This document shows positions 8,465 through 18,200 of a DNA stretch of 64,000 nt, one piece after another. The translations under genes and the position numbers were made by a program. The stretch comes from Cytophagales bacterium WSM2-2 (lineage in GTDB: Bacteria > Bacteroidota > Bacteroidia > Cytophagales > Cyclobacteriaceae), in assembly GCA_015472025.1 (NCBI GenBank), contig BNHL01000001.1, positions 2,840,001-2,904,000 of the forward strand, read 5' to 3'. Under the pieces are notes generated by a model. The model was not told the origin of the DNA. It worked only from the letters and a program-made list of their open reading frames with translations, and did not search any database. Position 1 is the first letter of the stretch; each line of letters opens with the position of its first letter.

Positions 8465-8710
8465 TCAGCTGATTGGACTACTTGCCTCCGGATTATCAAG
8501 GAGGTTGACTACCTCATCGTAATCTTTTTCAAAAATATAAAGCCGGACACCTGGAAAGATATCATTTCGGATAGGATAGAGGTTTACGAAATTTTCGTCC
8601 GTCAGAAAACACGGGAAGCCGTACGCATCCAACTTCGTTTTTGCCAGATTTGCCTCCACTGCGGTGTCATATGCTCTGAACACAATAATTTTCTCCTGCG
8701 ATTCACTCAT
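8465..8710 (-). CDS. DUF2007 putative signal-transducing protein
   Basis: This 81-residue protein fits the small DUF2007 family: a strand with IIVFRAYDTAVEANLAKTKL, then YGFPCFLTDEN, a VRLYIFEKDYDEV strand-helix, and a short polar tail. It has a ferredoxin-like alpha/beta pattern and no membrane segment. The family is often called signal-transducing, but its ligand is not known. The gene stands alone; a possible promoter lies about 40-70 bases upstream on the minus strand. Confidence 0.8.
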   Translation of the reverse strand: MSESQEKIIVFRAYDTAVEANLAKTKLDAYGFPCFLTDENFVNLYPIRNDIFPGVRLYIFEKDYDEVVNLLDNPEASSPIS

Positions 8711-8751
8711 AAAAAATGCATTCTACACAGATATGCCAGTTTCAATTCTTG

Positions 8752-8780
8752 TAAAGTTACCATGTTTGTGTCAAAACAAA
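8752..8780 (-). promoter_or_regulatory. possible promoter of the DUF2007 gene
   Basis: On the minus strand TAACTTTA (8752-8759) resembles the TAnnTTTG -7 box, and TTTG (8777-8780) lies 17 bases upstream, a little closer than the usual 19-21. The region also holds an inverted repeat GTTTGT-N6-ACAAAC (8764-8781 on plus). Confidence 0.3.
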
Positions 8781-8790
8781 CCTTTGTAAT

Positions 8791-8874
8791 ATGACAGCCA
8801 AGTTGAGTAATAAAATGTTTGCAATCCTTTTTACGACAGCTATTTTTCTGTTAATCATCTTAACAAGCCTGTAG
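8791..8874 (+). CDS. possible 27-residue membrane peptide
   Basis: A short frame from ATG to TAG encodes a few polar residues followed by one hydrophobic helix (FAILFTTAIFLLIILTSL). This is the shape of a single-span small membrane protein. There is no clear ribosome site or neighbour that supports it, and such frames occur by chance. It lies between the DUF2007 gene and the AlkD-like gene. Confidence 0.25.
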   Translation: MTAKLSNKMFAILFTTAIFLLIILTSL

Positions 8875-8877
8875 GAT

Positions 8878-9591
8878 TTATCCGTTTTTCCTTCCGGTTT
8901 TGATTTTGGTCATTGTCTCCCGTACAGCGATCGCAGGGAGTGATTGTTTGTTCTTTTGAAGGTAAGACTTCAAGTCTTCGCGATGCATTTTTACCATGCT
9001 TCGCAGCGTCCATGATACTGCTTTGGTGATGAGGATTTCGCGTTCACTTTTCAACGAGTCGATAAGTTGAAAAGTGAGTGATCGAAGTCTTTTGTCATCA
9101 GTGCGAGTAAGCGGTTTGCAAAGGAGGACGATCGAGGCCCTTCTTTTATTAATGTTTTTGCTTTTGTTCAGTTTCAGTAAAAGTTTTTTCCAGGAAGTCC
9201 AATTATCTAACAAATCGTCTGCCTTGAAGTGACCATAACACATGGTATCAACTTCAGCCCAGCCCTGAAGCGTATTTAGCCATTGGTCATAAATCTTAGG
9301 ATCAAAGTCTATCATTAGTTTTTTTGAATAATCGAGCAGGATTCCGGCAGTCATTTTTTCTGTTGAAGATTTGCCTTTGACTAAAGATGAAGTAAACTGC
9401 AGGTACTCTTTCGGGGTGAATGACTTTGATCTGAACCACGTCCGGACCACTACCCTCAGTTTTGGCATGCTGATCGAATAGCGCGGATTTTTGTTGCCCA
9501 AATAACTGTCGAGGAAAGTATGTTTCGTGGCCTGGCCTGAATTTTTCTCTATTTCCGTGAGGAGTTCTTTGTGAAGGGATTGAATATTCAT
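8878..9591 (-). CDS. AlkD-like DNA alkylation repair protein
   Basis: The 237-residue all-helical protein matches the AlkD-type HEAT-repeat DNA glycosylase family, which removes alkylated purines from DNA. Characteristic parts are the N-terminal YLGNKNPRYSISMPKLR, a helix carrying DTMCYGHF with the conserved Asp at about residue 118, the RRASIVL helix near 155, and the ITKAVSWTLR helix near 192 with the conserved Trp and Arg used in this fold. The gene is monocistronic, divergent from the tRNA-Arg gene. Confidence 0.85.
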   Translation of the reverse strand: MNIQSLHKELLTEIEKNSGQATKHTFLDSYLGNKNPRYSISMPKLRVVVRTWFRSKSFTPKEYLQFTSSLVKGKSSTEKMTAGILLDYSKKLMIDFDPKIYDQWLNTLQGWAEVDTMCYGHFKADDLLDNWTSWKKLLLKLNKSKNINKRRASIVLLCKPLTRTDDKRLRSLTFQLIDSLKSEREILITKAVSWTLRSMVKMHREDLKSYLQKNKQSLPAIAVRETMTKIKTGRKNG

Positions 9592-9629
9592 ATGATCAAA
9601 ATAATTCGTGTGTAGTACAAGGTTTGTCT

Positions 9630-9637
9630 TATTTTTG
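9630..9637 (+). promoter_or_regulatory. -7 promoter box of the tRNA-Arg gene
   Basis: TATTTTTG is a perfect TAnnTTTG box, 41 bases before the tRNA. A weak TTCG (consensus TTTG) lies 21 bases upstream of it. The start would fall about 35 bases before the mature tRNA 5' end. Confidence 0.5.
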
Positions 9638-9678
9638 CAACGAAGTTAGACGTATAATCGGGCTTCATAGTTCTTTTT

Positions 9679-9753
9679 GGCTCCGTATTTCAATGGATAG
9701 AATTTCAGATTCCGATTCTGAAGATGCAGGTTCGATTCCTGCCGGGGCTACCA
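9679..9753 (+). tRNA. tRNA-Arg (anticodon CCG)
   Basis: The 75-base gene folds as a full cloverleaf. The acceptor stem GGCTCCG pairs with CGGGGCT through five Watson-Crick and two G-T pairs. The anticodon stem TCAGA/TCTGA encloses loop TTCCGAT, giving anticodon CCG for the Arg codon CGG. The T arm is GCAGG-TTCGATT-CCTGC. The D arm has AATGGATA in its loop and three pairs plus a T-T mismatch. CCA is encoded. It stands alone, with its own promoter-like box and terminator. Confidence 0.95.
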
Positions 9754-9754
9754 G

Positions 9755-9794
9755 AACGGGCAGGTCAGAATATATTGGCTTGCCCGTTTTATTT
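9755..9794 (+). terminator. rho-independent terminator of tRNA-Arg
   Basis: AACGGGCA (9755-9762) pairs perfectly with TGCCCGTT (9781-9788) around an 18-base loop, followed by TTATTT. It begins two bases after the encoded CCA, so it very likely ends the tRNA transcript. No gene is seen between 9795 and 9905. Confidence 0.8.
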
Positions 9795-9905
9795 CCACCA
9801 AAGTGCTCCCAGCCATCTGTTCGCAAAACATTATTGCCTTCCTACTTGAAATTCTAGAGAATCTCATTTTAGTCAAACCTTAATCATCCTTAACGCAAAT
9901 TCATT

Positions 9906-11105
9906 TTATCGTTCGACTCGAATGGTTTGTATTTCATCCGCGACAGCACGGATTTCACCACAAAGCTTGTCGTTTGTAATTTTGCCTTTAAGTTTTTTGT
10001 GCCACGCAAATTGTATGTTGGGTAACTTGCCATCGTCTACTTCTTCTAAGAAGTGAGAAGGTAAATTAATTGACTTGGCCTCATTTTTACTTAGCCTGAT
10101 AATATGAGCGCTATCTGTATAGTCATAGTTTCGGTAGATGTTCAGACTGTCGGCTTCTTCGTACCATACTACGGTGTTCTTATCTTTATTTACTCTGTTG
10201 TCGGATGGAAATTTTTTCTGGAACTGATTCAGCGGTTTGATACTGGCATACCCTATTTGATAAAGCGTGCCTTTCTCTTTAATCGAAAACCATAAAGTGT
10301 CGTCAGGAATTTTCTCGTTCTCAAAGGATATCGTAAAACTTTCATACAGATCATAATCATTTCGGTTGGTGTATTTCATTTTCTCTCCGTTTGTATATAT
10401 TTCTATATCGCGCCATGAAATACGAAATGGTTTACAAGAGACATTCAACCGGAAGCCTTGATGCGTGATATCAATTTTTACCCCAAAGCGTTTTGTTTGG
10501 CACACGTCATACAATGGTTCTGATGCTGTTGGCTCGTAAAAGCGTTTGCTCGGAGAAAATAGAATTTTAAAACACACCACCACCACCACCACAATTGCGA
10601 TGGCAAGTATCTTGAACACTTTTCCCGCTGGATCAAATGCTTCTTGTACTCTGTATTTTTGATAAAATAGAATGCCTATAATTCCAAGAACAGTTCCGAT
10701 TGGAAAAATAAGCAGGTGGAGAATGCTGGTGATCAAAATAACAACCGGTGCCCATTTTTTATTTTTCAACAGCCCAATACATCCGACTATGGATGGAATA
10801 GCGACAATAACATATACACAAGCCAGAATCCCGGAAACTATGGTGGCAAGGCCCAATGCCACTTCTCCCAGAAAAGAAAAAACTCCTCCTATAACATTCA
10901 GGCCGAATACCATCACATCTAAAACGGTATTTGTTGTTGACAAGGGTTCTGGTGCTTTATACGACATCACCTGGATGTAGAGAAAAAGAAACACACCAAC
11001 GAACAGAAGAAATATTGCACACACAGCAATCAAGTAGCGCACAGCGAATTTTCTTTTTCGCTTTTGCCATTGATCTGTCGGGTTACCTTCCTTATTGTTA
11101 TTCAT
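9906..11105 (-). CDS. multi-pass membrane protein of unknown function
   Basis: The 399-residue product has a basic, Asn-rich N-terminus, then about four or five hydrophobic segments between residues 25 and 190: a first span near 25-48, a pair around 65-115, one near 120-145, and one near 170-190 containing six consecutive valines. The C-terminal half (about 200-399) is soluble and beta-rich, with no Cys pairs or catalytic motif that I recognise. The valine run is encoded by six GTG triplets. No family is assigned. The gene is alone, divergent from the Crp/Fnr gene, with 285 bases between them. Confidence 0.7.
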   Translation of the reverse strand: MNNNKEGNPTDQWQKRKRKFAVRYLIAVCAIFLLFVGVFLFLYIQVMSYKAPEPLSTTNTVLDVMVFGLNVIGGVFSFLGEVALGLATIVSGILACVYVIVAIPSIVGCIGLLKNKKWAPVVILITSILHLLIFPIGTVLGIIGILFYQKYRVQEAFDPAGKVFKILAIAIVVVVVVCFKILFSPSKRFYEPTASEPLYDVCQTKRFGVKIDITHQGFRLNVSCKPFRISWRDIEIYTNGEKMKYTNRNDYDLYESFTISFENEKIPDDTLWFSIKEKGTLYQIGYASIKPLNQFQKKFPSDNRVNKDKNTVVWYEEADSLNIYRNYDYTDSAHIIRLSKNEAKSINLPSHFLEEVDDGKLPNIQFAWHKKLKGKITNDKLCGEIRAVADEIQTIRVER

Positions 11106-11390
11106 AAATAAATTTATTCCTAAATCATTTGAAGTAAATCAAGAATGTTCAAGAATCACTTTTGCCCAAAATATAGCAATATCTGCACGTAGGGAATGCC
11201 AATCGAGTATATGCCCCTTTTTACTTATTAAAATCAACTGATTAAGTAATTTGTCTTTTTTAAGCTACTGTCAGGCTCTTAACTGTAGATATTCAAACAC
11301 TTATTCACGCCTGTCACTTAGTCTACTAACTTATTTATAACTTTAAGTGAAGTTCTCCCCCTTTGACTTTTGACGCTCCAATTTGTAGTT

Positions 11391-11969
11391 ATGGATTCCC
11401 AGCTTTTGGTTTCTAATGTCCTAAAACATATCTCATTAAATTCGGAAGAAAAGGAGCTCTTTATTTCCCTTTTAAAACTCAAGTCCTTGAAGGCCGGTGA
11501 GTTCCTGGTTCGCGAAGGAGATATTTGCAAACATGAATCTTTTGTAACCCGAGGATGTCTCAAATCCTATTATGAAGATGATGATGGCGTTGAGCATATC
11601 CTGGATTTTTTAATTGAAGAATGGTGGGCCGATGACCTTTACAGTTTCTTTACACAAACACCATCGAAGTCTAACGTCAAAGCAATTGAGGACTCGGAGG
11701 TCCTGCAGATCAGCAAAACTGACTTAGAGAAACTTTACCAGCAAGTCCCAAAATTCGAGAGATTTTTCAGGCTGCTTTTCCAAAATGCGTATATCACTCA
11801 ACGCGATCAAATCAACCAGATTCTGTCCGCCCCTGCTGAAGAGCGATATATTCAATTTTTGAAACGGAAGCCCTACGCCCTGAAACGGTTTCCTCAGAAA
11901 GACATCGCTTCTTACCTGGGTGTTACTCCCCAATTCTTCAGTACTTTGAAGAAAAAGCACGGGAGTTAA
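11391..11969 (+). CDS. Crp/Fnr-family transcriptional regulator
   Basis: The product is about 192 residues with a cyclic-nucleotide-binding fold: LKAGEFLVREGD (about residue 33), a CLKSYYEDDDG strand turn and DFLIEEWWADDL. The C-terminal part is a short helix-turn-helix, FPQKDIASYLGVTPQFFSTL. This layout is typical of the many small Bacteroidota Crp/Fnr regulators. It lacks an FNR cysteine cluster, so its signal is unknown. The ATG at 11391 is preferred over the upstream ATG at 11370 because the family usually starts there. The 285 bases upstream hold TAACTTTA-like elements but no certain promoter. The M24 peptidase gene follows by 119 bases. Confidence 0.9.
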   Translation: MDSQLLVSNVLKHISLNSEEKELFISLLKLKSLKAGEFLVREGDICKHESFVTRGCLKSYYEDDDGVEHILDFLIEEWWADDLYSFFTQTPSKSNVKAIEDSEVLQISKTDLEKLYQQVPKFERFFRLLFQNAYITQRDQINQILSAPAEERYIQFLKRKPYALKRFPQKDIASYLGVTPQFFSTLKKKHGS

Positions 11970-12088
11970 TGTAGATTAACTTTCTTCTCCGCCAGCCTCC
12001 CTTTTTTTGTCTGCAGAACAATTGACTCCGAAAAGTCCGGAAGTTTTAATTGACAAATCGCGCAGACTAAATTTTAAACTCAAGACCC

Positions 12089-12835
12089 ATGAAAAAAATA
12101 GCAGGACTCGTACTGGTCGTTTTCTTTTCGACCGGATTGGCTTCTATCGACAACGGAAATGAAAAAAACACAAAAATGAAAGTACAACAAGCAGAGAAAA
12201 TTTCGGCTCAATTATTTGAGGCTATCGAAAAAAATAACCTTATCGTGCCTGGCAAAACTGAAAAGCAGATTGTTGACGAGATCACTAAACTGGCTTTCGA
12301 AAAATTTGGAATTGAAAAGCATTGGCATAAGAAGATTGTCAGGAGTGGCAGAAATACAACGGCTATTTATAATGACAATCCTCCTGATGTTGCGATACAG
12401 AAAGATGATATTGTGATTGTTGACTTTGGGATAATTGCGGATGGCTGGGAATCGGATTATGCAAGGACGTATGTGCTCGGTAGCGATGCAAAAAAAATAA
12501 AACTGAAAAAGGATGTCGAAAAAGCGTGGTATGAAACCCAGGCTTGGTACCGAAAGCAAACGAAATTAACGGGGTCAGATTTTTTTAAATACCTGGTCAA
12601 CAAGGCAAAAGAATACGGCTATACCTATGGAGGAGAAATTGGCGGTCACATTGTCGGGGAATTTCCACATGAACAGCCTGCGAATCCCAAGAGCTTTGAC
12701 CTGGATGTTCATCCGGATAACCACAACGATCTATTTTCGCGCGATGCCAACGGAAACGAAAGACATTGGATATTAGAAATGCATTTTGTGGATAAGGAGA
12801 ATAATATTGGCGCCTACATGGAGCAGCTTCTTTAG
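12089..12835 (+). CDS. exported M24-family metallopeptidase (aminopeptidase P-like)
   Basis: The 248-residue protein has a signal peptide (MKKIAGLVLVVFFSTGLAS) followed by a single pita-bread M24 domain, as in Xaa-Pro aminopeptidases and methionine aminopeptidases. Candidate metal ligands are the two Asp residues in VDFGIIADGWESDYART (about residues 111-122), the His in GGHIVGEFPH (about 191), the Glu in ILEMHF and the final Glu in YMEQLL. This is close to a complete set. It has no N-terminal creatinase-like domain, so it is a short single-domain form, probably periplasmic. The specific substrate is unknown. It converges on the beta-barrel gene with 11 bases between. Confidence 0.85.
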   Translation: MKKIAGLVLVVFFSTGLASIDNGNEKNTKMKVQQAEKISAQLFEAIEKNNLIVPGKTEKQIVDEITKLAFEKFGIEKHWHKKIVRSGRNTTAIYNDNPPDVAIQKDDIVIVDFGIIADGWESDYARTYVLGSDAKKIKLKKDVEKAWYETQAWYRKQTKLTGSDFFKYLVNKAKEYGYTYGGEIGGHIVGEFPHEQPANPKSFDLDVHPDNHNDLFSRDANGNERHWILEMHFVDKENNIGAYMEQLL

Positions 12836-12846
12836 GCGCAATTAAA

Positions 12847-13713
12847 CTATCTGCGTTTCTTCTTCATCAGTGTGCTCGTGCTTCTGCCCTTGTTCTTCTC
12901 GGCTGTTTTCAAATCGATGAGGTAAGACAGGCTGATACAAAAGACTTTCATCCGGGCTTTCAGATCGCCATGATAGTCGTTGATGCCTTGAAAAGTTTCC
13001 ATTCCGTCTCTTGCCATAAATGAATGCCCGATTTCATAGCGGAAATTCACATGAACACGCTGGTAGCCGAGTGGCTCGAAAATGAAACCGGCAGCCAGGT
13101 TGATCCCCAGTTGAAGACGGTTGGCATCCGGAACATATACCGTGGAAGGATCCGGATTGTCTCCGGCTTGCTGAAAGGAGAATTTGTAGTCCAGCACAGA
13201 CGAGCCATCTTCCCATTGTTGCAAAGTGTACAACGATCCTTTCCCGTTAAGCCAGTAACTCAGGTTGGGTCCGATTCCTCCGTACCACTTTAGAACTTTG
13301 TCATTGCCTACAGTCATTTTAAACTCCCGGGTAAACAGGATCGGCATATCAATGGAATGATAAATCTCTTTGTGCATCAGGTTGGGGGCCGCGTTCGAGC
13401 TCAGATTTTCTCCTTTACGCATGTAGACCACTGCCGTATGCATGAAAAAATTCTTGCGAACCTGGAATGATAGCCCTCCCCCAAAAAAGTAGGTTGGAAC
13501 AGGAGCCTGCTTGTAGAAATCACGACTTGCTTTCTCCTGGAAAGACACCCATGACACCCCCGCACCAGCGATCGGCCCAACAAAAATTTGAATGGGCGTT
13601 TTGGTTGGAGATGTTCTCGTTTGCTGAGTCTTAGTTTGGGCTAAGGATGGTGTAAAAATGGGAAAAAGAAGGACCGCAAATAGAGAAAGAATGATCTTTC
13701 GGGGTATATCCAT
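12847..13713 (-). CDS. outer-membrane beta-barrel protein, PorT-like
   Basis: The 288-residue protein has a signal peptide (cleavage after about SLA, residue 25) and then alternating hydrophobic/polar strands ending near residue 270, the pattern of the small Bacteroidota outer-membrane beta-barrel proteins. A stretch of Lys/Arg follows at the end. Many relatives are annotated as PorT-like, but no specific T9SS role can be shown. The gene is alone and upstream of the T9SS locus, on the opposite strand; 200 bases without a gene separate it from the next gene. Confidence 0.75.
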   Translation of the reverse strand: MDIPRKIILSLFAVLLFPIFTPSLAQTKTQQTRTSPTKTPIQIFVGPIAGAGVSWVSFQEKASRDFYKQAPVPTYFFGGGLSFQVRKNFFMHTAVVYMRKGENLSSNAAPNLMHKEIYHSIDMPILFTREFKMTVGNDKVLKWYGGIGPNLSYWLNGKGSLYTLQQWEDGSSVLDYKFSFQQAGDNPDPSTVYVPDANRLQLGINLAAGFIFEPLGYQRVHVNFRYEIGHSFMARDGMETFQGINDYHGDLKARMKVFCISLSYLIDLKTAEKNKGRSTSTLMKKKRR

Positions 13714-13913
13714 TTGGAAGTAAAGCTATTAAATAATTCATGCTCAGGCGAATAATTAAGGCGTTTGTCGCCCGACGGGAAGGTCAGTGGCGAATTACTT
13801 CGACCAAACACCCTTTTGCCACGACCAGTAAAGGCACGGTTTTGGGGCTAAAAAGGCTAAACCTTTAAAAAATGCGTAAATTGCTTTGTAGTTGGATACA
13901 TAAAAATTAAGCT

Positions 13914-15215
13914 TTGGGTCGTCAGAGAGCTGTTTCTGTTTTTTTCACCCTGCTTATCCTTTGCGGAATACGAGTATCGGCTCAGAACTATTCAGTGTAT
14001 AATAGTTTTTACCTGAACCCCTACTTGTACAATCCCGCGGAAGCAGCCACTGACTATGCCTATGTTTTTGCAAATTATCGCAAACAGTGGCTTAACCTGG
14101 AAGGCGCCCCGACCGTAGCCACACTCAACTATAATACCTTAATTGACAATTCACGTGCAGGCATTGGCCTGAAATTATCATCCTATTCCCGTGGCCTTCT
14201 GAATACGAGCGAAGCGGTAGTTACTTATGCTCATGGCGTTGTACTCAACCCGGAAAACATATTGTATTTCGGTATTTCGGGTGGCGGTAGTTCAAGCATG
14301 ATTGACATCAATAAAGCGTCTGATCCTAACGACCCGGCTTTGGCCAACTATCCTAGTGGATTTCGGCCTTCCGCCAACTTTGGAATACGACTGGCATCGC
14401 AATCAGGGATTACACTTGGCGCTGCCTTGCCGCAATTGTTCGGTTCGGTGTATTCGCTGGAGCAGCCGTCAAAGACAGGCCTGGTACCTTTTGACAATAT
14501 GATCTTTACATTTTCATTTAAGAGAAAATTAGAGAGTCGTATCGTCACCCGAAGTTCACGTGGTGTAAGCACTCGAAAAAAATCAGCCGGAGGAAATGCC
14601 CCGCTGGAATTGTATGCACTCTATCGCTACGCAGCAGCTGGTAACAACCAATTCGAAGCAGTGGCCAAATTCAATCTCTCAAGTAACTTTTGGCTTGGAG
14701 CAGGTTATCGGCAACAGTACGGACTTATTGGAAGTGTGGGAGTTCAGGTTGACCGCTTTATTTTTGCTTATAGCTATGAACCTGGTACACAACCGGTCAA
14801 TGGTTTCTCTGCAGGAAGTCATGAAGTACAATTGGGACTTCGCATCGGAGGTGAAAAGAAGTTCAAGATCAAGGCCCCTGTTTTCAGGTCCACGCTGGGC
14901 ACCGAAGTTGTGCGCCATAACCCACGCTACCACGAAAAGACAGTAGATGATGAGGAGGCCTTGCGTGATGAAGACAAGAAACGCTACTATGTCTACGTAA
15001 AAACGTTCACCGAATTTGATAAGGCCGAAGATTTCAAGAAAAAACTCATTGCCCAGAAGTACAATGGGCAGATTTACTTCTACCCTAAAAATAAACAATA
15101 TTACGTGTATACATTCGAAACCACCAAGATCTCAGAAGCGAATGAAGAGATGAAAAATCTGAAATCTTACACGAAACTGAAAGAGGCCAAAGTGTTAACG
15201 GTTATCGATAAATAG
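13914..15215 (+). CDS. PorP/SprF-type outer-membrane protein with SPOR-like C-terminal domain
   Basis: The 433-residue product starts with a signal peptide (cleavage near VSA-QN) followed by NSFYLNPYLYNPAEAATD, the standard PorP/SprF opening, and a beta-barrel to about residue 330. Residues 355-433 form a SPOR-like alpha/beta unit (YYVYVKTFTEFDKAEDF, later YYVYTFETT), which in other proteins binds peptidoglycan. The frame has a stop at 13908 just before it, so the start is TTG at 13914. PorP/SprF proteins work with T9SS cargo on the outer membrane. It lies 51 bases before the first large adhesin gene and is probably its partner. Confidence 0.88.
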   Translation: MGRQRAVSVFFTLLILCGIRVSAQNYSVYNSFYLNPYLYNPAEAATDYAYVFANYRKQWLNLEGAPTVATLNYNTLIDNSRAGIGLKLSSYSRGLLNTSEAVVTYAHGVVLNPENILYFGISGGGSSSMIDINKASDPNDPALANYPSGFRPSANFGIRLASQSGITLGAALPQLFGSVYSLEQPSKTGLVPFDNMIFTFSFKRKLESRIVTRSSRGVSTRKKSAGGNAPLELYALYRYAAAGNNQFEAVAKFNLSSNFWLGAGYRQQYGLIGSVGVQVDRFIFAYSYEPGTQPVNGFSAGSHEVQLGLRIGGEKKFKIKAPVFRSTLGTEVVRHNPRYHEKTVDDEEALRDEDKKRYYVYVKTFTEFDKAEDFKKKLIAQKYNGQIYFYPKNKQYYVYTFETTKISEANEEMKNLKSYTKLKEAKVLTVIDK

Positions 15216-15266
15216 ATTGTTACATATGCGTGTCGAAATTGATTTATAGACGTTAAGAATTCATCA

Positions 15267-18200
15267 ATGGTAAGAATCGCCCTGATTGCCCTGTTTGTAG
15301 TAATGGCTTTGGTTTCCGAGGCACAGCTTGTTATTCATTCCGTGGATAAGACTTTTGCTGCCGCCAATGAACTGGTCTCCATCAAAGGATCTGGATTTGG
15401 CTCAACAGCAGCTAATCTTGTTGTTTATTTTGGAGGAGCAAAAGGCACTATCAGTTCGGTGTCGGATCAATTGCTGGAAGTCCTTACACCTTTTGGTACT
15501 TCTTTTGAAAGAATCACTGTATTTAATAAAACTACCGGCTTGGGAGCTGCTTCACCACAGCCTTTTTTTCTGAACTATGGAGGCACGCATGGCATCAGTA
15601 ACTCAAATCTGAAACCGCAAGTAGACTTTTTTGCGAACAGTGGATTATACGATCATTGTCTCTGCGATTTTGACGGTGATTCCAGACTGGATGTGGCAAC
15701 AGCTAATTCGACATCAAACGTGATCTCGCTTTTAAGGAACTCCAGCACCCCGGGCAGTTTAAGTTTCATTAAAACGGACGTGACGGTTACAACAACCGGA
15801 ACCATCCACACACGTTGTGGCGATATCAATGGAGATGGTTTATCTGACTTGCTTGTTTCCGAATTCAATGGAAGCAAACTTTTCCTTTTTAGAAATACTG
15901 GCGGATTTTCATTCAACATTACCACGCTTACATTTGCTGGCAGAAAATTAAAACGGCCGGAGATCGCAGACCTTGACGGAGATGGAAAACCTGAAGTGAT
16001 TATTACCGATCAGGGCGCGGGGGATATTATCGTCCTGCCCAATATCAGCACCACTTCTACGATATCATTTGGTCCTACTAAAATCATTCCCGTTCCTGGA
16101 TTCGCATCTACCGATGGAATTTCTGTAATTGACTTGAACGGGGATGAATTAGCAGACATCGTCATCGATCAATTTCAGCAGGGGTCAGGTAATATTGTCG
16201 TCATTAAGAATTCCAGCACTCCAGGCAATATCAACTTAAGCAATCAAGTAACCTTGACCGTACCTGGTACAATGGTGAATGTAAAATTAGGAGATATAGA
16301 CGGTGACGGCTTGCCAGATATAGTAGCTTCCATATTGATTGGTAGTAACGGTATTAATGTTCTTCGGAATAAGAGTGCATCTGATATTCAATTTGGTACT
16401 CCTGAGCCCATTGCTATTTCATCTCATCTATGGGGTGTTGATTTGGGTGACCTGGATGGTGACGGGAAACTTGATATTGTGCTTGCCTCCGTGACTGATC
16501 CTACGCTCACCATTTTGAATAATAACAGCACTATCGGAAACATAGCGTTCACCATCTCCAACATTGCAACGACCTACGTTAACCGGGAAGTGAGAATCGC
16601 AGACATGGACAATGATGGGAAACCGGATATTACCTTTACGAGCGTTGATTTCCTTGGTAATATTTCTTCAAAGGTTTCCATCATTCGAAACGCTTCGTGT
16701 ATGACTCCAGCCGTAACACCTGGAGGACCATTAACGATATGCGCAGGTTTCCCTTTACGATTGAATGCCAGCGTAGGAGGTGGGATCACGTATCAATGGT
16801 TCAACAATGCCGTATCCATTCCCGGAGCCACCAGCTCTTTTTTTGATGTTACTGTAGGAGGAAATTACACCGTGGTTGCTACTGCAGAAGGCGGTTCATG
16901 TGTGAAAACTTCAAACGCAGTAAACGTGACTGTGAATGTGGGGCCAGGACTTGGTACTGCTGCACCGACTAACAACGGGCCGGTATGTTTAAAAGGCACC
17001 TTGCAACTCAACGTTGCTGATGTCGGGGCTACTCAATATAAATGGCGCGGACCGGAAGGTTATACAGGAACCGGTGTTTCACCTGCGTCAGTTGCTAATT
17101 TTACATATGACAATGCGGGGCGGTATTTTCTTGATGTCTATAGTGGTACTTGCATCGTTCAACAAGCTTCCACTGTAGTTGATGCGGTGGCATTTCCCAG
17201 TTTTCGTGTTGCTACTGCCAGTACCGGCTTGCTCTGCCAGGGGCAGAATGCAGCACTCACATTGGTGCCAAGTGCTTCGAACGTTACCTACCAGTGGTTT
17301 GAAAAAACGAATGGAGCTATCAGCGGACAAACGAGTTCGTCATTTACTGCATCTGCCTCCGGAAATTATTTTGGGAAAGTAACGAGTACACTTTACCCGG
17401 CTTGTCAACCTTCGGTTTCCGATACAGTTAGTATTAAAGTACTGAACTTACCGGTGCCCGACTTTGTATTGCCATCACCTTCGTGTGCGGGACAATCACT
17501 TACATTCGCAGATCAGTCTACTTCTGATTCACAAGCTACAGTATTGCGGTCATGGACATTTGGTGACAGTGGAACTGCAACAGATGTAAATCCTACACAC
17601 ACTTATGTTGCGGCAAACAGTTACCCCGTGAAGTTGACCTTGTCATACACCGGGGGAATATGTTCTCAATCGGTTACAAAACCACTTTCTGTTCAGGTTG
17701 CACCTCCGCTATCAATTACTGCTCAGGGCAGCGTATTTGCGGTATGTGATGGAGCTTCGATCACGTTGACAGCGTCTGCTGGTTTCAGTTCTTATGCCTG
17801 GAGCAATTCAGCTACCGGGCAATCAATTACAGTGACGTCAGCAGACACTTACACGGTTACTGCCACGGCTGCGAACAGTTGTGTGATCAAGGCTGCACAG
17901 GTAGTGACACAATTGCCTACGCCAGTCATTACTATTTCTGCTGATCCAACTTTAGTTGATGAAGGGAAGCCTGTGCAGTTGTCCGCTTCAGGACTTGCAA
18001 ACTACGCTTGGAGTCCAGGCAAAACGTTGACAGATTCAACGAGCGCCAATACGGTAGCATACCCTGTAGTAACAACAACTTATGTTGTCAAAGGAAAGGC
18101 TGCGAACGGGTGTAGCGGAGAGGATTCGGTAACTGTTAATGTGAAGGGTGAGAACCTGGTAAATAAATTAAAGCCCACAAATTTCTTTTCGCCGGGTAAT

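Noticed and set aside
9624-9857. Open frame of 77 codons over the tRNA-Arg gene
   Set aside because: It runs through a complete tRNA and its terminator, and shows no protein family features.
12847-13713. Assignment of the beta-barrel gene as porT
   Set aside because: Length and barrel pattern are shared by many Bacteroidota proteins; no motif or T9SS core neighbour fixes the identity, so no gene symbol was used.
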